DNA of 17,541 nucleotides from DASPUH01 sp035622975. Its GTDB lineage: Bacteria > Chloroflexota > Limnocylindria > Limnocylindrales > CSP1-4. Made by a program: the position numbers and the translations under genes. Numbering within the stretch: the first letter of the stretch is position 1; every line of letters starts with the position of its first letter. The notes below the pieces were generated by a model that ran no database searches, had not been told where the DNA came from, and saw only the letters and a list, made by a program, of their open reading frames with translations. Shown piece by piece: positions 1 to 7,235 of this stretch. Location of the stretch: contig DASPUH010000089.1 of the NCBI GenBank assembly GCA_035622975.1, positions 1 to 17,541 on the forward strand. Direction: 5' to 3'.

Positions 1-376
1 GGTAGGCGGCGTCGAACAGGGCGCCGAAGCAGCCCTCCAGGAAGACCACCGAGTAGAGCTGCTCGATTCGCAGAACGCCGATGAGATAGGCCGCCGGGAT
101 CGAGAAGAGCAGGACGGCCCGGACCGCGTCGGCTCCGATGAGCAGTGGCCGTCGCCGCAGGCGGTCGACCCACGCCCCCGCGAAGAAGCCGACCAGGAGC
201 ACGGCAAGGCTGGCCGACACGACGAGCAGCGCCATCTCCAGCGGACCGGCGCCCAGCACCAAGAGGGCCACCAGGGGCACGGCCGTGCGTGTCACCACCG
301 ACCCGAGCTCGGACACGGTCTGGCCGGCCCAGAGCTTCATGAAGTCGGCGTGTCGCCACAGCGATGCGGTCACCAT
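1..376 (-). CDS. MFS transporter, N-terminal part (cut by left edge)
   Basis: The first 125 codons of a major facilitator superfamily protein are visible on the minus strand; the rest lies beyond the window. It begins MVTASLWRHADFMKLWAGQ, a start typical of EntS-like / MFS_3 exporters (short basic N-terminus, then F-x-x-LW-x-G-Q). Three hydrophobic segments follow, and the loop between the second and third carries the MFS motif A region (GFFAGAWVDRLRRRP). The substrate cannot be told; relatives export siderophores, macrolides or other small molecules. The ATG at 376 is chosen because no SD is present but a TACGCT box lies 8 nt upstream, suggesting a leaderless mRNA. It is divergent from the SHOCT gene at 477, with a 100-bp shared intergenic region. 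Confidence 0.85.
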   Translation of the reverse strand, partial: MVTASLWRHADFMKLWAGQTVSELGSVVTRTAVPLVALLVLGAGPLEMALLVVSASLAVLLVGFFAGAWVDRLRRRPLLIGADAVRAVLLFSIPAAYLIGVLRIEQLYSVVFLEGCFGALFDAAY

Positions 377-384
377 GATGGCAG

Positions 385-390
385 AGCGTA
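385..390 (-). promoter_or_regulatory. Candidate -10 box for a leaderless MFS mRNA
   Basis: TACGCT on the minus strand ends 8 nt before the ATG at 376. Transcription would start at or next to the start codon. No convincing -35 box is visible, and no SD precedes the ATG. Confidence 0.4.
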
Positions 391-476
391 CTTGGGCCGA
401 TTGGCCCTTGACGTGGTGCCTAGTCGCGACCACCGTCTGCCGCGTCGGCGGCGGTCATCCGGACGGGGTGCTTGCC

Positions 477-1058
477 ATGCCCGAGCTGTACAAGGACTGC
501 CCGCAGTGCGGCGGGCGCGTCATCGCCAGTGGCATCCGCTGCTTCAACTGCGGCTACGAATACCCAGCCGGAGCCCCGGACACCCTGGAGCTCGACCTTC
601 GCGGCAACCCCCCAACGTTCGTGCGGACGTACTACGGGACCCAGCCGGCGGAGGCCCACGCCAAGATGGGGCGCGACGGGCCGACGCTCGCCGATCGAGG
701 GTACTTCCCGGTCTCCCAGGACTGGTCCGCCGGCCAGTGGACGGGCGCGGAGACGTTCATCGTCATCGCCCTGTTCGTGGCCGCGTTCGTGCTCGTCTTC
801 TTCGACCTGCTCTTCGCGCTGCTGTTCCTCGTGCCCGGGTTCCTCCTGCTGGTGTACATGCTCCTCGTGAAGCCGACCGGCACGCTCGCGGTCACCTACG
901 AGCTGCGTGCCGCGGTGAGCGGCCCGGGCCCGGCACCCGCGCCCGCCACCGCCGGAGTCATGGCCCTGCTGGGGCAACTCGGCGCCCTCCACGCTGGCGG
1001 CGTCCTCACGGACACCGAGTTCGAGACCAAGAAGGCCGAGCTGCTGGCGCGGCTGTGA
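477..1058 (+). CDS. Zinc-ribbon, two-helix membrane protein with C-terminal SHOCT domain
   Basis: A 193-residue protein of unknown function with a clear three-part layout. Residues 8-25 hold a zinc ribbon (C8-P-Q-C11 and C22-F-N-C25). A middle region contains the LADRGYFPVSQDW stretch that I recall from SHOCT-associated bacterial membrane proteins. Residues about 93-131 form one or two very hydrophobic helices. After a Pro/Ala linker the last 35 residues (LLGQLGALHAGGVLTDTEF...KAELLARL) match the SHOCT domain, a short C-terminal helical module thought to mediate oligomerisation. The ATG at 477 is chosen because GGACGGGG sits 8 nt upstream and the zinc ribbon starts at once; an in-frame GTG at 468 overlaps that SD. 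The in-frame open stretch upstream to 138 lies over the divergent MFS gene and is not coding. Confidence 0.85.
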   Translation: MPELYKDCPQCGGRVIASGIRCFNCGYEYPAGAPDTLELDLRGNPPTFVRTYYGTQPAEAHAKMGRDGPTLADRGYFPVSQDWSAGQWTGAETFIVIALFVAAFVLVFFDLLFALLFLVPGFLLLVYMLLVKPTGTLAVTYELRAAVSGPGPAPAPATAGVMALLGQLGALHAGGVLTDTEFETKKAELLARL

Positions 1059-1078
1059 CCTACCGACCCTGAGATCGT

Positions 1079-1095
1079 CACCTGCGCTGCAGGTG
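1079..1095. terminator. Hairpin between convergent genes
   Basis: CACCTGC, loop GCT, GCAGGTG form a perfect 7-bp stem in the 48-bp gap between the stop codons of the SHOCT gene (1058) and asnA (1107). There is no T-tract on either side, so this is at best a GC hairpin type of bidirectional terminator. Confidence 0.4.
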
Positions 1096-1106
1096 CCGAC
1101 GTAGCG

Positions 1107-2255
1107 TTACTCGAGGACGTGGATGCTGCGGGCGTGACCCAGGTCCTTGAGGATCTGCGGCCACACGCTGACGCTCACCTCGCCCAGGTGGGCCTTCTTG
1201 AGCAGCAGCATCTGCGTCCGCGACTGGCCGATGCCGCCACCGATCGTGAGCGGCAGCGTGCCGTCCACGATGCCGCGGTGGTACGGCAGCTTCAGCCAGT
1301 CGAGCTGGCCGGTCAGCGCCAGCTGCTGGCGCAGGGTCTCGGCGTTGACGCGGATACCCATCGACGTCAGCTCATGGCGGCGGCGGGTGACGGGGTTCCA
1401 GACGAGGATGTCGCCGTTCAGGCCGTGCATGGGCCGGCCGTCTGCTGAGGTCGTGGGGGTGACCCAGTCGTCGTAGTCGGCGGCCCGCATCTCATGCGGA
1501 TAGCCGTCGGCGAGCGTCCAGCCGATGCCGATGATGAAGACGGCCGGGATCTCCTGGAGGATCCGCGTCTCGCGCTGCTTGCGAGGCAGGTCGGGATAGC
1601 GCGCCAGCAGGTCCTCCGCATGCATGAACGTGATCTCTTCCGGCAGGTCCGGATAACGATCGTCATGCAGCTGGGGGAACAGCTCGTGGGCGTGGGCCTC
1701 CGCGCCGCGCAGGACGCGCCAGATGGCCCGCACGACCTCCTTCAGGGTGCCCAGGCTGCGGTCGGCCTCCGTGATGACCTTCTCCCAGTCCCACTGGTCC
1801 ACGTAGACGCTGTGGTCGTGGTCCAGGAAGTAGTCCTTGCGAACGGCCCGCATGTCGGTGCACAGGCCCTCGCCCAGGCCCATGCCGAACTCGTTGAGGG
1901 CGACGCGCTTCCACTTGGTGGCCGCCTGCACGACCTCCGCGTCGAGCGGATGGCGGTCGTGGTCGTTGGAGATGTGGAACCGGATGGGGGTGCGCGAGCC
2001 GTCCCGGTCGAGCATGTCGTTGACGCCCGACTCGACATCCACGATGAGCGGCACCTGGACCATGGTCAGGTTCAACTCGCGGCAGAGGTGCTCCTCGATG
2101 TAGCCCTTGACCGCGTAGATCGCCTGCTGGGTCTCCTTGGGGGAGAGGAGCGAGTGGTAGTCGGTCGGCAGGACCTTCGCCAGTTCGTCGTAGTCGCCGA
2201 TGCCGGGTCCGGCCAGGTCGGCTTCCTTCGTCGTGGGCAGGTGGATCGTGGTCAT
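1107..2255 (-). CDS. asnA: Aspartate-ammonia ligase (ammonia-dependent asparagine synthetase)
   Basis: It makes asparagine from aspartate, ammonia and ATP in the cytoplasm. It is the class II aaRS-like AsnA type, not the glutamine-using AsnB. Stretches match E. coli AsnA as I remember it: HSVYVDQWDWE (residues 148-158), RYPDL, APDYDDW-like AADYDDW (258-264), GLNGDILVWNPV (278-289), SMGIRVNAETL and TIGGGIGQSR near 337-346. At 382 residues it is about 50 longer than the E. coli protein (330); most of the excess is an N-terminal extension of about 35 residues, with small loop insertions. The ATG at 2255 is chosen because GAGG lies 6 nt upstream; an ATG 15 nt earlier (2270) lacks an SD. The gene stands alone: convergent with the SHOCT gene and divergent from marC, with no adjacent AsnC/Lrp regulator. 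Identification is very secure. Confidence 0.97.
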   Translation of the reverse strand: MTTIHLPTTKEADLAGPGIGDYDELAKVLPTDYHSLLSPKETQQAIYAVKGYIEEHLCRELNLTMVQVPLIVDVESGVNDMLDRDGSRTPIRFHISNDHDRHPLDAEVVQAATKWKRVALNEFGMGLGEGLCTDMRAVRKDYFLDHDHSVYVDQWDWEKVITEADRSLGTLKEVVRAIWRVLRGAEAHAHELFPQLHDDRYPDLPEEITFMHAEDLLARYPDLPRKQRETRILQEIPAVFIIGIGWTLADGYPHEMRAADYDDWVTPTTSADGRPMHGLNGDILVWNPVTRRRHELTSMGIRVNAETLRQQLALTGQLDWLKLPYHRGIVDGTLPLTIGGGIGQSRTQMLLLKKAHLGEVSVSVWPQILKDLGHARSIHVLE

Positions 2256-2317
2256 CGCGCGCCTCGTCATCGAGGGCCCGGGGCATCTCGTTCGCCGCTG
2301 CTCTCCAGGCCGAGCCG

Positions 2318-2347
2318 ATCGTCCCGTCCGCTGACGCGGTGCGACAA
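2318..2347 (-). promoter_or_regulatory. Possible asnA promoter
   Basis: On the minus strand TTGTCG (2347-2342) is followed after 18 nt by GACGAT (2323-2318), about 62 nt upstream of the asnA ATG. Both hexamers are imperfect, so this is a weak candidate. Confidence 0.25.
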
Positions 2348-2395
2348 GGGCCGATACGCCCGAACCGCCAGTGCCGGCGGTCACCCACCCGCTCA

Positions 2396-2401
2396 TATGA
2401 T
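2396..2401 (+). promoter_or_regulatory. -10 box for a leaderless marC-like mRNA
   Basis: TATGAT matches five of six positions of the TATAAT consensus in very GC-rich surroundings and ends 6 nt before the ATG at 2408. No SD precedes that ATG, so a leaderless transcript is the simplest reading. Confidence 0.6.
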
Positions 2402-2407
2402 TCGCGC

Positions 2408-3046
2408 ATGACGGCCGACTTCGCGCTCAAGGCGCTGATCACGCTGTTCGTCGTGATCGACCCGGCTGGGCTGATCCCGGCGTTCGTGGCGCTGGCTGGC
2501 GGCCGCCCGCCGGCGGTCCAGGCCTCGGTCGCGCTGCGGGCGGTGCTCATCGCCGGGGGCGTGCTGCTGACCTTCGCCGTGGTCGGCGGGCCGCTGCTCA
2601 GCTACCTCGGCATCAGCGTCGGCGCGCTGCAGATCGCGGGCGGCATCCTCCTCTTCCGTATCGCGGTGGACATGGTCTTCGCCCAGGTGCGCCGTGAGAC
2701 ACCGGAGGAGGCGGCCGAGGCGCGCGCCAAGGAGGACATCTCGGTCTTCCCGCTGGCCATCCCCCTCATCGCCGGTCCGGGTGCACTGGCCAGCATGCTG
2801 GTCCTGGGCAGCGAGGCCCACGGCGACCCAGCGGCGTTCGGGGTGGTCCTCGCGATGGCCGCCCTCGTGCTCGTCGTGGCGTACGTGTTCCTGCGGCTGT
2901 CGGCACGGCTGGCGCGCCTCCTGCGCCAGACCGGCATCAATGTCGAGACGCGCGTGTTGGGCCTGCTCCTGGCGGCCCTCGCCGTGCAGTACGTCATCGA
3001 CGGGCTGACCAGGGTGGGGTTGACCCTCACCATCGGCCCCGGCTAG
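2408..3046 (+). CDS. MarC family integral membrane protein
   Basis: A 212-residue, six-helix inner-membrane protein of the MarC/UPF0056 (NAAT) family. Family hallmarks are VVIDPAGLIPAFVAL in the first helix (residues about 15-29) and the pseudo-repeated PLAIPLIAGPGAL at the start of the second half. The charged cytoplasmic loop between them (RRETPEEAAEARAKED) is also typical. Size agrees with the family. Its transport role is poorly defined; the old link to multiple antibiotic resistance is not supported, and one archaeal homologue was reported to move neutral amino acids. The ATG at 2408 is chosen because the TM1 motif follows at once and a TATGAT box is 6 nt upstream. The ABC ATPase gene starts 8 nt after its stop, so they may be cotranscribed. 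Confidence 0.9.
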   Translation: MTADFALKALITLFVVIDPAGLIPAFVALAGGRPPAVQASVALRAVLIAGGVLLTFAVVGGPLLSYLGISVGALQIAGGILLFRIAVDMVFAQVRRETPEEAAEARAKEDISVFPLAIPLIAGPGALASMLVLGSEAHGDPAAFGVVLAMAALVLVVAYVFLRLSARLARLLRQTGINVETRVLGLLLAALAVQYVIDGLTRVGLTLTIGPG

Positions 3047-3050
3047 CGCC

Positions 3051-3056
3051 TACGAT
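3051..3056 (+). promoter_or_regulatory. Candidate internal -10 box before the ABC ATPase gene
   Basis: TACGAT overlaps the annotated ATG (3055) and ends 7 nt before an in-frame GTG at 3064. A transcript from this box could not carry the ATG; it would begin at the GTG and be leaderless. This bears on which start is used. Confidence 0.4.
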
Positions 3057-3813
3057 GGCCGACGTGGACGCATCACCCGTCTCGCCCTCGACGGTGGAGC
3101 CCGCGATCCGGGCCAGGGGGCTGGTCAAGACGTTCGGTGAGATCCACGCCGTCGCCGACGTGAGCTTCGACCTGGTGCCTGGCCGGATCTACGGCCTGCT
3201 GGGCCCCAACGGGTCGGGCAAGACGACGCTCATCAGGCTCCTCACCGGCATGACCCGCCCGACCGCCGGCCACGCGGAGGTGCTGGACGCGGTCATGCCC
3301 GACCGGGCGATCCTGTCACGCATCGGCTACATGACGCAGAGCGACGGCATCTATACGGCCCTCACGGTGGCCGAGAACGCCCGCTTCTTCGCCGCCACGT
3401 ATGGCATCCGCGACCACGCGGCGGTGCTGGACGTGCTGAAGGTGGTGGATCTGGCCGACCGCCAGCAGACGATCGCCGGCACGCTGTCGGGTGGCCAGCG
3501 CCGGCGTCTCTCGCTGGCTTGCGCCCTGGTGCATCGACCGACGGTGCTGTTCCTCGACGAGCCGACGGTCGGCATCGACCCCTTGCTGCGCGTCGAGTTC
3601 TGGGCCCACTTCCGCCAACTCGCGGATGCCGGCGCCACGATCGTCGTCTCCAGCCACGTCATGGACGAGGCCGACCGGTGCGACGAGCTGCTGTTCGTGC
3701 GGGCGGGCAAGGTCATCGCGCGGGGCAGCGGCGCGGAGCTGCGGCAGCGGGCCGGCACCAGCGACCTTGAGCAGGCGTTCCTGGCGTTTGCCGGCGCGGA
3801 GGCCGCGGCGTGA
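3055..3813 (+). CDS. ABC transporter ATP-binding protein (ABC-2 exporter)
   Basis: A 252-residue nucleotide-binding subunit with all standard motifs: Walker A GPNGSGKTT (50-58), Q-loop GYMTQ (Q95), signature LSGGQ (144-148), Walker B LFLDEP (165-170) and the H-loop histidine H201. It is a DrrA/CcmA-like exporter ATPase; no C-terminal regulatory domain follows. Its partner is the permease that overlaps its stop codon by 4 nt. The substrate is unknown; such pairs move drugs, lipids or antibiotics. The start is ambiguous: ATG 3055 has no SD and lies within a TACGAT box, while GTG 3064 would give a leaderless start and a protein three residues shorter. Either way the N-terminal 18 or so residues before the ABC fold are unstructured-looking. 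Confidence 0.95.
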   Translation: MADVDASPVSPSTVEPAIRARGLVKTFGEIHAVADVSFDLVPGRIYGLLGPNGSGKTTLIRLLTGMTRPTAGHAEVLDAVMPDRAILSRIGYMTQSDGIYTALTVAENARFFAATYGIRDHAAVLDVLKVVDLADRQQTIAGTLSGGQRRRLSLACALVHRPTVLFLDEPTVGIDPLLRVEFWAHFRQLADAGATIVVSSHVMDEADRCDELLFVRAGKVIARGSGAELRQRAGTSDLEQAFLAFAGAEAAA

Positions 3814-4952
3814 ACGCGCGGCGTGTCCAGGCGCTCGTGCGCCGGGTCGTGGAGGAGATCCGCCGCGACCGCCCGTCACTCGCGCTCCTCTTCATCGCCC
3901 CGATCATCCTGACCGGGCTGGTCACGTTCATCCTGCGCGAGGGCTCGACGCCGGTCGTGCACGCCGTGATCGTCGGCACCGCGCCGGCCGAGGCGCCCAT
4001 CGTCGACGCGCTCGAGGCCAGCCTGCGGGGAGCCGGAGCCACGGTGGCGCAGGCGCCCGATGAGGCGACCGCGCGGGCGTCGATCGCCGACGGTTCGGCG
4101 ACCGTGGCCATCGTGCTGCCGGCCGGCCCGCTGTCGGCCAGCTCGCGCACGATCACGGTCGTCACCAACGGCCTGGACCCATCGGGTGACGCGACCCAGC
4201 TGGCGGCGGTGCAGAAGGCGCTGCTGGGGGCGGTGACATCGGCCATCGGGGCGACCCTGCCGACCATCGAGCACACGTCCGTCTATGGGACGCCGAGCAC
4301 CGACCAGATCACGAACTTCGCGCCGGCCATCGTGGGTTTCTTCGCCTACTTCTTCGTCTACATCCTCACCGGCGTCAGCTTCCTGCGCGAGCGCACCGGC
4401 GGCACGCTCGAGCGCCTGATGGCCACCCCGGTGCGGCGGAGCGAGATCGTGGCCGGCTACACCCTGGGCTTCGGGCTCTTCGCCACGATCCAGGTGGCGC
4501 TGCTCATGACGTGGGTGCTGGGGAGCGTGCGGGTCCCGGCCATCGGACCCCTGCCCGCCTTCTCGGTCGGCCTTGGGGTGGCCATCGCCGGCAGCCCGGT
4601 GATGGCCTTCCTGGTGGTCCTGCTGCTGGCGCTGGGTGCCGTCAGCCTGGGCATCTTCCTCTCCACGTTCGCGCGCACGGAGTTGCAGATCATCCAGTTC
4701 ATCCCGATCGTGCTGGCGCCCCAGTTCCTGCTGTCGGGAGTCCTGTTCCCGGTCAGCAGCCTGCCCGGGGTCATCCAGCCGCTGGCCCCGATCCTGCCGC
4801 TGACCTATGCCATCGACGGCCTGCGCCAGGTGTTCATCCGCGGCGCCGACCTGTCGGTCGGGGCGCTCCAGCTGGACCTCGTGGTGCTCGCGGTGATCGC
4901 CCTGTTCTTCGCCGTCATCGCGTCACTGACGATCCGTCGCGACGTCGTGTAG
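3810..4952 (+). CDS. ABC-2 type transporter permease
   Basis: A 380-residue membrane subunit of the exporter encoded with the preceding ATPase. TM1 is at about 24-42, followed by an extracytoplasmic domain of about 120 residues (50-165) and then five more hydrophobic segments. The cytoplasmic coupling segment RERTGGTLERLMATPVRR (194-211) and the late LLSGVLFPVSSLP region are typical of the ABC2_membrane family, with the YhaP/linearmycin-exporter-like layout. The GTG at 3810 overlaps the ATPase TGA (GTGA), and GGAGG at 3798-3802 lies 7 nt upstream, so translation is probably coupled. This fixes the pair as one exporter. The substrate is not predictable from sequence. Confidence 0.93.
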   Translation: MNARRVQALVRRVVEEIRRDRPSLALLFIAPIILTGLVTFILREGSTPVVHAVIVGTAPAEAPIVDALEASLRGAGATVAQAPDEATARASIADGSATVAIVLPAGPLSASSRTITVVTNGLDPSGDATQLAAVQKALLGAVTSAIGATLPTIEHTSVYGTPSTDQITNFAPAIVGFFAYFFVYILTGVSFLRERTGGTLERLMATPVRRSEIVAGYTLGFGLFATIQVALLMTWVLGSVRVPAIGPLPAFSVGLGVAIAGSPVMAFLVVLLLALGAVSLGIFLSTFARTELQIIQFIPIVLAPQFLLSGVLFPVSSLPGVIQPLAPILPLTYAIDGLRQVFIRGADLSVGALQLDLVVLAVIALFFAVIASLTIRRDVV

Positions 4953-4980
4953 GCGGCGGCCGTGCCTTAGCGGCTACCGG

Positions 4981-5007
4981 GCCCGGCTCGGCGGCCCCAG
5001 GCCGGGT
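4981..5007. terminator. GC hairpin at the end of the ABC operon
   Basis: CCCGGC (4982-4987) pairs with GCCGGG (5001-5006), extended by one G-T pair, with a 13-nt loop. It lies between the permease stop (4952) and the end of the convergent small gene (5023). There is no T-tract, so this is a weak call. Confidence 0.3.
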
Positions 5008-5022
5008 GCCGGTGGCCGCGCG

Positions 5023-5169
5023 CTATCGACTGCGGACCGCGAAGAGCGTGACGATCCCCAGGGCGACGATGGGGATGATCAGCAGGCCGAAACCACCCGG
5101 GACGAGGTCGTGCATCCAGCCGAAGAAGTCGCGCAGGACGTTCACGACCTGGTTGATCACATCGCCCAT
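5023..5169 (-). CDS. Small single-pass membrane protein (48 residues)
   Basis: A short protein reading MGDVINQVVNVLRDFFGWMH, then a short DLVPGG turn and one hydrophobic segment (GLLIIPIVALGIVTLFAV), ending in RSR. The N-terminal part could form an amphipathic helix and the C-terminal part a membrane helix with a basic tail. ATG 5169 is chosen because GGGAGG lies 10 nt upstream; the longer open frame before it is Arg/Ser-rich and unlike a protein. I do not recognise a family. It is convergent with the ABC permease gene. Support rests on the SD, the sensible start and the membrane segment; being so short it could be a chance ORF. Confidence 0.5.
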   Translation of the reverse strand: MGDVINQVVNVLRDFFGWMHDLVPGGFGLLIIPIVALGIVTLFAVRSR

Positions 5170-5560
5170 GGGCTCGATGTCCTCCCTTGACCACGCGGTG
5201 CGGCCCGTGCTGCGCCCCGACCGCGCACGCCAAGGGTACGCGTCAGCGGCAGCATGGCAAGGGGATGACGACACGACCAGTGCGCGTGGAACGTGATCAG
5301 ATCTGACTCTGGGGCACGGTAGGCCGAGTCGGTACGTCATGCCAAGGCATCCCGGCTACTCGTCGGCGTTCCATTCGAGCATGGAAGGCACGATGGCCTG
5401 GGTCGGTCGGCTGGTTGACAGGCCGATCAGTCGCTCTAGCGTGCCCCGCAGTCACGTATGAGCACATCGCGGCAAATGGCTGGGTCACCGGCCGCTCCCG
5501 CGGCCCGCCGCCACGGGCGCCAAGCGGTGCAAGGGACATGCATCTGGTGCTAACAGGCTC
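5170..5560. other. Intergenic stretch without a supported gene
   Basis: About 390 bases with no convincing coding frame on either strand. It is less codon-structured than its neighbours. It contains a 10-bp palindrome TCAGATCTGA (5297-5306) and a hairpin TTCCAT-tcgagc-ATGGAA (5369-5386), neither followed by a T-tract. A 38-codon frame from ATG 5339 has no SD and no recognisable product. No tRNA fold was found. Confidence 0.5.
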
Positions 5561-5576
5561 TTGACAGTCACTATCA
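5561..5576 (+). promoter_or_regulatory. -35 box with overlapping candidate TetR operator
   Basis: TTGACA (5561-5566) is a perfect -35 consensus. Overlapping it, TGACAGT-C-ACTATCA (5562-5576) is a 15-bp near-palindrome: the 7-bp arms match at six of seven positions around a central C. Size and symmetry resemble TetR-type operators. It lies 65 nt upstream of the MFS exporter start, and the TetR gene follows that exporter. No good -10 hexamer is seen 16-18 nt downstream. A second, weaker dyad CTGT-tgag-ACAG lies at 5595-5606. Confidence 0.5.
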
Positions 5577-5641
5577 CATCGGGCAGGCTTCCGACTGTTG
5601 AGACAGCGGCGCACACGATGCGCGAAGCGGAGGTCGCGGCC

Positions 5642-7198
5642 ATGGAGCGAGTGGTGAGCCGGCGCTGGTGGGCGCTCGGGGCGATGAGCCTGGCGATCCT
5701 GGCCATCAGTCTTGACGCGACCGTCCTCACCCTGGCCCTGCCCACCCTCGCGGGGGCGCTGAAGGCGTCCGAGTCGGAGCTGCAGTGGTTCATCACCGCC
5801 TACACGCTGGCCCTGGCGGCAGGGATGCTGCCGGCCGGACTGGTGGGCGACCGCTTCGGCCGCCGCCGGTTGGCTTTGGTCGCCCTCGTGGTGTTCGGCA
5901 TCGGTTCCATCGCCTGCGCCGCGGCGCCCTCGCCGACCTTCTTCATCGCCGCGCGCGTGGTGGTCGGCCTGGCCGGGGCCGCCCTCATCGTGATGGCCCT
6001 GTCGCTCGTCACGGTCCTCTTCGCCGAGACTGAGCGGCCTCGCGCTATCGGTCTGTGGAGCGCCGCCAACTTCATCGCCCTTCCGCTGGGTCCGATCCTG
6101 GGCGGCTGGATCCTGTCCAACGCCTGGTGGGGCTGGATCTTCCTGATGAACGTGCCGGTGGTCGCGATCGCCCTCGTGGCCGTGGTCCGTCTCGTGCCCG
6201 AGTCGCGTGCGCCCCAGGCACCGGGCGTCGACACGGTGGGCGTGCTGCTCTCCAGCGTCGGACTCGTGGCCCTCATGTACGGCATCGTGCAGGCCGGCGA
6301 GAACGGCTGGGGCAGCGGTGCGGCCCTCGTGCCGGCCGTGGCCGGGCTCGCCCTGCTCACCATCTTCTTCGCCTGGGAGCGCCGCCTGGCCGGCCACCCC
6401 GATGCACAACCGCTCATCGACCTTGGCCTCTTCCGCTCGCGCAGCTTCACCTGGGGCGTGATCCTGACCGCGTTCGGCGGGCTGGGCCTCTTCGGGGCGC
6501 TGTTCGCCCTGCCGCAGTACCTGCAGGCGATCGCCGGGCTGGATGCCCAGGGCGCCGGCGTGCGGCTTCTGCCGATGATCGCGGGCCTCGTCGTCGGGGC
6601 CGTGCCGGCGGACCGCGTCGCGGCCCGGGTCGGCGCGAAGGTGGCGGTGGCCGCGGGGTTCGCCATCACCGTCGGGGGGATGGCGCTCGGCGCCGGCATG
6701 ACCTCCGGCAGCGGGGATGCGTATCTCGCCCTGTGGACCTTCATCGTGGGGGCAGGCGGAGGCATCTGCTTCGCCACGGCCGCCTCGGCCGCGCTCGTGG
6801 AACTGTCCGCCGAGCGCAGTGGTGTCGGGTCGGCCGTGCTTCAGACCGTCGTCAAGCTGGGGCCCGCGTTCGGCGCGTCGATCCTGGGGAGCGTGCTCAA
6901 CGGCACGTACGTGGGACAGCTGCACCTCAACGGCCTGCCCGCCCAGGCCGTCGCGACGGCCCAGTCCAGTGTCTTCGGCGGCCTCGCCGTCGCCCAGCAG
7001 CTTGGTTCGTCGGACTTGCTGGCGTCAGTCCGTTCAGCCTTCATGGCCGGGATGGACGACGCGGTCCGGGTGGCGGCCGGCATCGCCGTGGTCGGCATCG
7101 TCCTGACCGTCGCCTTCCTGCCCGGGCGCGGCACCGTGGCCGAGCAAGCTGATCGGGGCCGCGCCGACGCCGCACGGCAGCCAGAAGCGGCCCGATGA
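5642..7198 (+). CDS. DHA2 family multidrug MFS exporter
   Basis: A 518-residue proton-driven drug exporter of the 14-helix EmrB/QacA group. Early in TM1 it has LDATVLTLALP (24-34), the counterpart of the DHA2 motif usually read LDxTIVNVALP. Motif A, GLVGDRFGRRR (66-76), sits between TM2 and TM3, and a motif C-like GPILGGWI comes later. Length fits the family. ATG 5642 is chosen because GGAGG at 5629-5633 lies 8 nt upstream; ATG 5618 and a TTG at 5561 are in frame but less likely, the TTG being part of the -35 box. The TetR gene begins 38 nt after its stop, and a dyad overlaps the upstream TTGACA, so repression by that TetR is likely. Confidence 0.93.
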   Translation: MERVVSRRWWALGAMSLAILAISLDATVLTLALPTLAGALKASESELQWFITAYTLALAAGMLPAGLVGDRFGRRRLALVALVVFGIGSIACAAAPSPTFFIAARVVVGLAGAALIVMALSLVTVLFAETERPRAIGLWSAANFIALPLGPILGGWILSNAWWGWIFLMNVPVVAIALVAVVRLVPESRAPQAPGVDTVGVLLSSVGLVALMYGIVQAGENGWGSGAALVPAVAGLALLTIFFAWERRLAGHPDAQPLIDLGLFRSRSFTWGVILTAFGGLGLFGALFALPQYLQAIAGLDAQGAGVRLLPMIAGLVVGAVPADRVAARVGAKVAVAAGFAITVGGMALGAGMTSGSGDAYLALWTFIVGAGGGICFATAASAALVELSAERSGVGSAVLQTVVKLGPAFGASILGSVLNGTYVGQLHLNGLPAQAVATAQSSVFGGLAVAQQLGSSDLLASVRSAFMAGMDDAVRVAAGIAVVGIVLTVAFLPGRGTVAEQADRGRADAARQPEAAR

Positions 7199-7202
7199 GG
7201 CG

Positions 7203-7216
7203 CGCGGCCGGCCGCG
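7203..7216. promoter_or_regulatory. 14-bp perfect palindrome upstream of the TetR gene
   Basis: CGCGGCCGGCCGCG is a perfect 14-bp palindrome 4 nt after the MFS stop and 7 nt before the TetR -10-like box. It could be an operator or a hairpin attenuating readthrough. It shares no sequence with the dyad at 5562. In DNA this GC-rich it may also be chance. Confidence 0.3.
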
Positions 7217-7223
7217 GCGGTCG

Positions 7224-7229
7224 TACGAT
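7224..7229 (+). promoter_or_regulatory. -10 box for a leaderless tetR mRNA
   Basis: TACGAT ends 6 nt before GTG 7236. A GGGGAG run lies between, but it touches the start codon and is too close to act as an SD. This suggests that the regulator has its own leaderless transcript besides readthrough from the exporter gene. Confidence 0.5.
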
Positions 7230-7235
7230 GGGGAG

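Noticed and set aside
1494..2411. 305-codon open frame on the plus strand
   Set aside because: Antisense to asnA, which matches its family along its whole length.
5369..5386. TTCCAT-tcgagc-ATGGAA hairpin with a T-loop-like TTCGA, considered as part of a tRNA
   Set aside because: No acceptor stem, anticodon arm or D-arm can be folded around it.
5339..5458. 38-codon frame starting MPRHPGYSSAF in the intergenic region
   Set aside because: No SD, no recognisable family and no supporting context.
5297..6925. 542-codon open frame on the minus strand
   Set aside because: It is the antisense shadow of the DHA2 exporter. The translation is a low-complexity mix of His, Gly, Arg, Glu and Asp with no hydrophobic or domain structure, as expected for antisense frames in GC-rich DNA.
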